A stretch of 64,000 bases of DNA from Ursus arctos (lineage: Eukaryota; Chordata; Mammalia; Carnivora; Ursidae), in NCBI RefSeq assembly GCF_023065955.2, contig NW_026622997.1:11952001-12016000 (forward strand), read 5' to 3'. Every line of letters begins with the position of its first letter. Within the stretch, counting starts at the first letter, position 1. Positions 63,101 through 64,000 of the stretch are shown here, piece by piece. The position numbers and the translations under genes are program-made. The notes below the pieces were generated by a model. That model was given only the letters and a program-made list of their open reading frames with translations, searched no databases and was not told the origin of the DNA.

Positions 63101-63591
63101 CCCAGCACCAGACAGGTTCGGAGCCTCTTTCTCTTTGCATCCACCACACACACCGCTGCGCTGTAACAGAAAGTAGTTTGCGTACAACGAGTTTCAGAAT
63201 CACTTCATTAGGAAAATAACATATCGAAAGTCATCTATACACATATTTTCAGAATCAAATCAACGGAGGGAGCTACAGTTTGTGCAGCATGGATGTTTTT
63301 TGAGGCGGAGCACCCTTCTAGCTCGGAACTCTCTGATTTTTGCATTCCTAACATATTTTTACAGTAACCACAACTGAAATCACTCATCATAGTTCCTGTC
63401 AAGATCTCAACCATAATAAAGTGATTGAAACCAACAGAGAAAATGACAAGCAGGAAACTTGGATGCTGATGGAGCTCCAGAAGATTCGCAGGCAGATGGA
63501 GCACTGTGAGGGCAGAATGACCCTTAAAAACATGCTTCTAGCAGACCAAGGGTCCACGCACCACATCACAGTGAAAATAAATGAGCTAAAG
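33703..63591 (+). CDS. DSP: Desmoplakin, 5' part of gene (coding exons 1-15)
   Basis: Desmoplakin links desmosomal plakoglobin and plakophilins to intermediate filaments at the inner face of the desmosome in epithelia and heart. Fifteen exons join into one open frame of 719 codons: 33703-33899, 45989-46091, 48153-48301, 49051-49225, 52563-52691, 53634-53684, 54860-55021, 55568-55672, 56404-56499, 56813-56938, 57278-57430, 59000-59154, 61783-61909, 62914-63115, 63365-63591. Every intron is GT-AG and all phases close. The protein starts MSCNGGSHPR and matches human desmoplakin, as I recall it, almost residue for residue. By human boundaries shifted +9 for the longer glycine tract, it covers the plakophilin-binding head, spectrin repeats from about 187, the SH3 domain about 467-524 and part of the repeat starting near 663. 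The frame is intact, so this is a functional gene cut by the window end. The rod and plakin-repeat tail are outside. Confidence 0.99.
35492..35499. promoter_or_regulatory. Perfect Grainyhead-like (GRHL) palindrome AACCGGTT
   Basis: AACCGGTT is the optimal GRHL1/2/3 site. It sits about 1.8 kb into DSP, in intron 1. GRHL factors are known activators of epithelial junction genes, so an intronic enhancer is plausible. Motif presence is seen; function is inferred. Confidence 0.4.
36524..36530. promoter_or_regulatory. AP-1 consensus TGAGTCA in intron 1
   Basis: A perfect TRE heptamer in an AT-rich, SINE-free stretch about 1 kb downstream of the GRHL palindrome. A second TGAGTCA lies at 42690-42696. 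A 7-mer is expected several times by chance in 64 kb, so this alone is weak. Confidence 0.25.
36937..36958. promoter_or_regulatory. Inverted pair of RUNX core sites
   Basis: ACCACAG, eight bases, then CTGTGGT: two RUNX cores as an exact 7-base inverted repeat in intron 1. RUNX1 is active in skin and other epithelia. It could be a paired site or a chance hairpin. Confidence 0.3.
37470..37506 (+). repeat. (TTCA)n tract leading into L2-like sequence
   Basis: Nine or so CATT units followed by gcaaatacggaacatgtgct and atgtgttaggtgtcaagg, the opening of an ancient L2-type end. G-rich repeat-like text continues from about 37700 to 38250. Confidence 0.65.
38390..38580 (-). repeat. MIR (antisense)
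   Basis: Text cccattttacagatagtaaa, ctgaggttaaag and gtcccacagctagttagtgg is classic antisense MIR. Confidence 0.8.
39326..39454 (-). mobile_element. Short older SINE (antisense) with duplication
   Basis: Text ctccatacccaacgtgggac to gagccagccaggtgccc. Duplication cttggaattacatt / cttggaatgacatt at 39312 and 39455. Confidence 0.92.
40070..40235 (-). repeat. MIR (antisense)
   Basis: Text gttacagatgcagaaactcc, gcacagcgagtctaagtcat, tttgctcaaagtcacaggct. Confidence 0.65.
40560..40745 (+). repeat. L2-like fragment
   Basis: Text gcattaagtaccttctgtgt then tctccaggagtggggtagac resembles the start of an ancient L2-type 3' repeat. Confidence 0.45.
42064..42260 (+). mobile_element. Carnivore SINE
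   Basis: Head ggggcccctgggtggctcag, CT-rich part with ctctctcgctggctgtctc, and tail AAATAAATAAGTAAAATT. A 29-bp tandem duplication follows at once. Confidence 0.95.
42261..42322 (+). repeat. 29-bp direct repeat, period 33
   Basis: aattatttcttcacctatgc... at 42261-42289 recurs exactly at 42294-42322, separated by TAAA. It lies right after the SINE tail. Confidence 0.95.
42590..42618 (+). repeat. A(29) homopolymer
   Basis: Uninterrupted adenines in intron 1 without an evident retroelement body before them; length is likely unstable. Confidence 0.9.
43677..43820 (-). repeat. Old L1-like sequence (antisense)
   Basis: T-run followed by tttacagaaaagttgcaaag and cccttcacccagtttcccct, familiar antisense L1-type text. 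Related text occurs at 47545-47650 in intron 2. Confidence 0.5.
45015..45195 (+). mobile_element. Carnivore SINE in intron 1
   Basis: Head ggggcacctgggtggctctg. Near-duplication agaaaagtgttt / aaagaagtgttt at 45002 and 45196. Confidence 0.94.
45989..46091 (+). CDS. DSP: DSP coding exon 2 (residues 66-100)
   Basis: The acceptor is ttcatcag and the donor gtgagc. The first base completes Cys66, then 34 codons run QTGTMSRHQN to AELIVQP. The segment belongs to the head region that binds plakophilin and armadillo partners. Residue-level match to human desmoplakin is essentially complete from memory. It follows a 12.1-kb first intron. Confidence 0.98.
46092..48152 (+). other. DSP: DSP intron 2
   Basis: About 2.1 kb, with the GGAA/GAAA microsatellite and an antisense L1-like piece at about 47545-47650. 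No other gene signal. Confidence 0.9.
46541..46658 (+). repeat. (AAGG)n-(AAAG)n compound microsatellite
   Basis: About 12 AAGG units followed by about 12 AAAG units, then degenerate purines, in DSP intron 2. The strand is wholly purine for about 115 bases. Confidence 0.97.
48153..48301 (+). CDS. DSP: DSP coding exon 3 (residues 101-149 plus 2 nt)
   Basis: The acceptor is tttcctttag and the donor gtattg. The exon encodes ELKYGDGIQL through CDAYQK and ends with AG of Arg150. It is charged helical sequence of the head just before the plakin domain (REMRQMGQP is a recognisable desmoplakin string). Confidence 0.98.
49051..49225 (+). CDS. DSP: DSP coding exon 4 (residues 150-208)
   Basis: The acceptor is ttcttttcag and the donor gtaagc. 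The first base finishes Arg150, then 58 codons run LLQLQEQMRA to LGWMRQQR. The exon contains the basic, serine-containing linker VRRASSKGGGG and enters the first plakin-domain spectrin repeat near residue 187. It reads TKRLTSE where I recall TKHVTSE in human, a mild substitution. Confidence 0.98.
49226..52562 (+). other. DSP: DSP intron 4
   Basis: About 3.3 kb. It contains one antisense SINE (49391-49618), and the rest is unassigned. The region 50800-51800 contains several short frames but no convincing exon. Confidence 0.85.
49391..49618 (-). mobile_element. Carnivore SINE (antisense) with duplication
   Basis: Antisense copy ending gagccacccaggtgccc. Duplication cctcatatataattt / cctcatatacaattt at 49376-49390 and 49619-49633. 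Confidence 0.95.
52563..52691 (+). CDS. DSP: DSP coding exon 5 (residues 209-251)
   Basis: The acceptor is ccttctgcag and the donor gtactt, in phase 0 at both ends. The exon encodes AEMDMVAWGV through DKIKADL, part of the first spectrin repeat of the plakin domain. Helical heptads and tryptophans (AWG, YRW) fit a spectrin-repeat core. Confidence 0.98.
52692..53633 (+). other. DSP: DSP intron 5
   Basis: 0.94 kb without a recognised transposon; a T-run near 53211-53222. Confidence 0.85.
53634..53684 (+). CDS. DSP: DSP coding exon 6 (residues 252-268)
   Basis: A 51-base exon of 17 codons, REKSAIYQLEEEYENLL, with acceptor cttcttccag and donor gtaagc. It is the shortest coding exon here and lies in the last helix of the first spectrin repeat. 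It is phase 0 on both sides, so skipping it would keep the frame. Confidence 0.98.
53685..54859 (+). other. DSP: DSP intron 6
   Basis: Contains a T(30) run at 54103-54132, an antisense SINE, and a (TTA)n tract at 54739-54760. Confidence 0.9.
54191..54428 (-). mobile_element. Carnivore SINE (antisense)
   Basis: TTTA-rich tail, GA-rich body, then ctcagccacccaggcgcccc. Flanks (ggatcc / tgatcc) only loosely suggest a duplication. Confidence 0.93.
54860..55021 (+). CDS. DSP: DSP coding exon 7 (residues 269-322)
   Basis: The acceptor is cttctgtgcag and the donor gtaagc, phase 0 both ends. It encodes KASFERMDHL through QKQEAFS, the junction into the second spectrin repeat of the plakin domain. The acidic run CEEEELLYDW is typical desmoplakin. 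In human, missense changes in this head region are linked to arrhythmogenic cardiomyopathy. Confidence 0.98.
55022..55567 (+). other. DSP: DSP intron 7
   Basis: Possible MIR core at about 55325-55400 (gtgtggatttggacaagg). Otherwise unassigned. Confidence 0.8.
55568..55672 (+). CDS. DSP: DSP coding exon 8 (residues 323-357)
   Basis: The acceptor is catttatag and the donor gtaggc, phase 0 both ends. The 35 codons run IRMSQLEVKE to PASDKIE, mid second spectrin repeat. The next intron carries a hAT transposon fossil. Confidence 0.98.
55805..56025 (-). mobile_element. hAT-type DNA transposon fossil with 8-bp duplication
   Basis: A 221-bp non-autonomous element in DSP intron 8. The inverted ends are cggtggttggcaag and cttgccaacctctg, flanked by ccctagac (55797-55804) and ccctaggc (56026-56033), the 8-bp duplication expected of hAT. 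Internal text ccaataaaactttatttata is a widespread MER1-group sequence. Confidence 0.85.
56404..56499 (+). CDS. DSP: DSP coding exon 9 (residues 358-389)
   Basis: The acceptor is cttgcttcag; the donor is CAG|gtttttatg, which departs from consensus at +3 to +6. The 32 codons are AYMDTLQTQW through KENAAYFQ, with the QWSWILQ tryptophan core of a spectrin repeat. It is phase 0. The reading frame runs on through most of the following short intron. Confidence 0.97.
56813..56938 (+). CDS. DSP: DSP coding exon 10 (residues 390-431)
   Basis: The acceptor is ctctttaatag, with the exon opening on six Ts (Phe-Phe); the donor is gtatcg. The 42 codons run FFEEAQSTEA to EQIKELE, the first part of the spectrin repeat into which SH3 is inserted. 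Confidence 0.98.
57278..57430 (+). CDS. DSP: DSP coding exon 11 (residues 432-482; SH3 start)
   Basis: The acceptor is gcaattgcag and the donor gtgtgc. The 51 codons run KEREKILEYK to CDYKQDQ. It finishes the first half of the split spectrin repeat, and the SH3 domain begins near residue 467. The ALCDYKQDQ string is the SH3 first strand and RT-loop start, the counterpart of the usual ALYDY motif. Confidence 0.98.
57655..57877 (-). mobile_element. Carnivore SINE (antisense) in intron 11
   Basis: Text aaagattttatttatttatt to gagccagccaggcgtccc. The 10-bp duplication gactattcat lies at 57643 and 57878. Confidence 0.93.
57878..58710. other. DSP: DSP intron 11, AT-rich middle
   Basis: Repeated aaatctttaaattt-like text at 57925-57995. 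No element recognised. Confidence 0.5.
58711..58874 (+). mobile_element. Short-type carnivore SINE with duplication
   Basis: Head ggggtgcctgggtggctcag, body gttgtgagttcaagccccac, tail AAATAAAATAGAAT. gaaaataataa at 58700-58710 and 58875-58885. Confidence 0.95.
59000..59154 (+). CDS. DSP: DSP coding exon 12 (residues 483-533 plus 2 nt; SH3 body)
   Basis: The acceptor is tgccttgcag and the donor gtaagt (full consensus). The exon encodes KIVHKGDECI to VDLSC and the first two bases of Lys534. It holds the rest of SH3: GDECIL, then SKWYVTGPGG and VPSVGLI, the counterparts of the W-W-V/P-Y landmarks. As in other plakin SH3 domains, several ligand-groove aromatics appear replaced, fitting a structural role within the repeat. 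Confidence 0.98.
59480..60245 (+). mobile_element. L1 ORF2 fragment (sense)
   Basis: Broken ORF2 text between endonuclease and reverse transcriptase regions: translations around SKIKTRINNNITLK and YQTFKKNINDNLYQILINN are recognisable. It has many stops and is truncated at both ends. Confidence 0.82.
60246..61195 (-). mobile_element. L1 fragment (antisense): ORF2 start and upstream
   Basis: On the minus strand the ORF2 N-terminus reads TLNVNGLNTPIKRHR with KKQDP. The frame resumes beyond an inserted SINE with SICCLRESH. The text upstream on that strand (plus strand: gggctggtttagtgttcata, gtttctgttgagaaatctcc) is common L1 sequence. The frame is broken. Confidence 0.85.
60404..60607 (-). mobile_element. 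Young arctoid-type SINE inside L1 ORF2
   Basis: Full antisense copy, very close to the SINE at 26002. The 8-bp duplication tgggtctt lies at 60396-60403 and 60608-60615. It splits the L1 ORF2 start region. Confidence 0.97.
61196..61782 (+). other. DSP: End of DSP intron 12
   Basis: Unassigned DNA between the L1 remnants and exon 13, with no element recognised. Confidence 0.5.
61783..61909 (+). CDS. DSP: DSP coding exon 13 (residues 534-576)
   Basis: The acceptor is gccttctag and the donor gtacat. The first base finishes Lys534, then IEQYYEAILA to RAMTIAK. It is the second half of the SH3-split spectrin repeat and the start of the next. The tryptophans in ALWNQL and VSWHY fit the repeat core. 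Confidence 0.98.
61910..62589 (+). other. DSP: DSP intron 13, 5' part
   Basis: About 62300-62360 (agtggttttcgagttgtggt) faintly recalls a hAT-type end. Otherwise unassigned. Confidence 0.4.
62590..62780 (-). mobile_element. Carnivore SINE (antisense) with 19-bp duplication
   Basis: Antisense copy ending caacacccaggcacccc. caaggaccttttgtatctt (62571-62589) and caaagaccttttatatctt (62781-62799) differ at two bases. Confidence 0.96.
62914..63115 (+). CDS. DSP: DSP coding exon 14 (residues 577-643 plus 1 nt)
   Basis: The acceptor is tttacttgcag; the donor is CAG-ACA-G|gttcgg, unusual at +3 and +4. The exon encodes LKTMRQEDYM to HPQHQT and the first base of Val644. It covers the fourth spectrin repeat of the plakin domain and its exit linker. 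Confidence 0.97.
63365..63591 (+). CDS. DSP: DSP coding exon 15 (residues 644-719)
   Basis: The acceptor is atttttacag and the donor gtaggc. Two bases finish Val644, then 75 codons run TTTEITHHSS to VKINELK, entering the next spectrin repeat. The HHSSCQDL string differs slightly from HHGTCQDV as I recall in human, making this linker less constrained. Exon 16 is beyond the window. Confidence 0.97.
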
Positions 63592-63934
63592 GTAGGCTTC
63601 GAGTACCGTTTTGCCCCATTCCAGCTATATTCGTATTTATCTGCAAACTAATTTAAAAAACACGCTGGTTTAAATATTTATAGAGAAGATGCATGAATAT
63701 TCAAGAAAACAGGCTTCTGGCGGGATTTCCTTTCTTCTTTCCCATGCTTCCAGATTTGTAGAAGTTTCCAGGCTGGGGATTAAGCCACCTTTGTGTTGGT
63801 TATGGGTGGCTGAATCAGGCTACAGTGTTTTCCCTTTGTGCGACCTAGTACTTTGTTCGTTTTTAAAGTTTTCAGAAACATTAATTTGGTTGCTGCCTGA
63901 AACCACCTATGATATGGGCTAAACAGGTAGAATT
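63592..63934 (+). other. DSP: DSP intron 15 (start)
   Basis: Donor gtaggc and unassigned intronic DNA; the intron leaves the window. Confidence 0.85.
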
Positions 63935-64000
63935 ATTTTTTTTTAAATTTTATTTACTTATTTGACAGAGAGACAGCCAGCGAGAGAGGGAACACAAGCA
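63935..64000 (-). mobile_element. Young carnivore SINE (antisense), cut by window end
   Basis: TTTA-rich tail followed by gacagccagcgagagaggga and acacaagca, the arctoid-type body. Confidence 0.93.

Overview
This is mammalian nuclear DNA from a carnivore. It is packed with tRNA-derived carnivore SINEs: the plus-strand head reads gcctgggtggctcag, the minus-strand end reads gagccacccaggcgcccc, and the tails are AAATAAA-rich. The youngest copies carry an internal text (cagccagcgagagaggg, aacacaagcaggggg) that I associate with arctoid caniforms such as bears, seals and mustelids. There is no bacterial, phage or CRISPR content.

Only one protein-coding gene can be supported: the 5' part of DSP (desmoplakin) on the plus strand, from a CpG-island promoter near 33.0-34.4 kb through coding exons 1-15 (33703-63591). 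The joined exons encode residues 1-719 with every splice phase closing: the plakophilin/plakoglobin-binding head, spectrin repeats, and the SH3 domain embedded in the plakin domain. The rod, plakin-repeat tail and 3' end lie beyond the window.

From 1 to about 33000 is intergenic DNA upstream of DSP. It holds an antisense processed pseudogene of RPS2 (about 331-1084), L1 3' ends, MIR and MER copies, many SINEs, G-rich ancient-repeat-like text and long apparently unique stretches. One 188-codon open frame (5991-6554) with a hydrophobic C-terminus behind a good-looking splice acceptor is the only candidate for an unrecognised exon, and it is weak.

Intron 1 (about 12.1 kb) carries candidate epithelial regulatory motifs: a perfect Grainyhead-like palindrome, AP-1 sites and an inverted RUNX pair. 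The other introns hold SINEs, a hAT fossil with target duplication, a GGAA/GAAA microsatellite in intron 2, and an oppositely oriented L1 pair in intron 12 split by a young SINE.

I found no previously undescribed biological system. The points most worth checking are the 13-glycine tract in exon 1, a tiny upstream ORF in the DSP leader, the weak intron 9 donor with an open reading frame running on, the intronic motif cluster, and the candidate exon at 6.3 kb. Repeat family names and comparisons with human DSP are from memory, not from a search.
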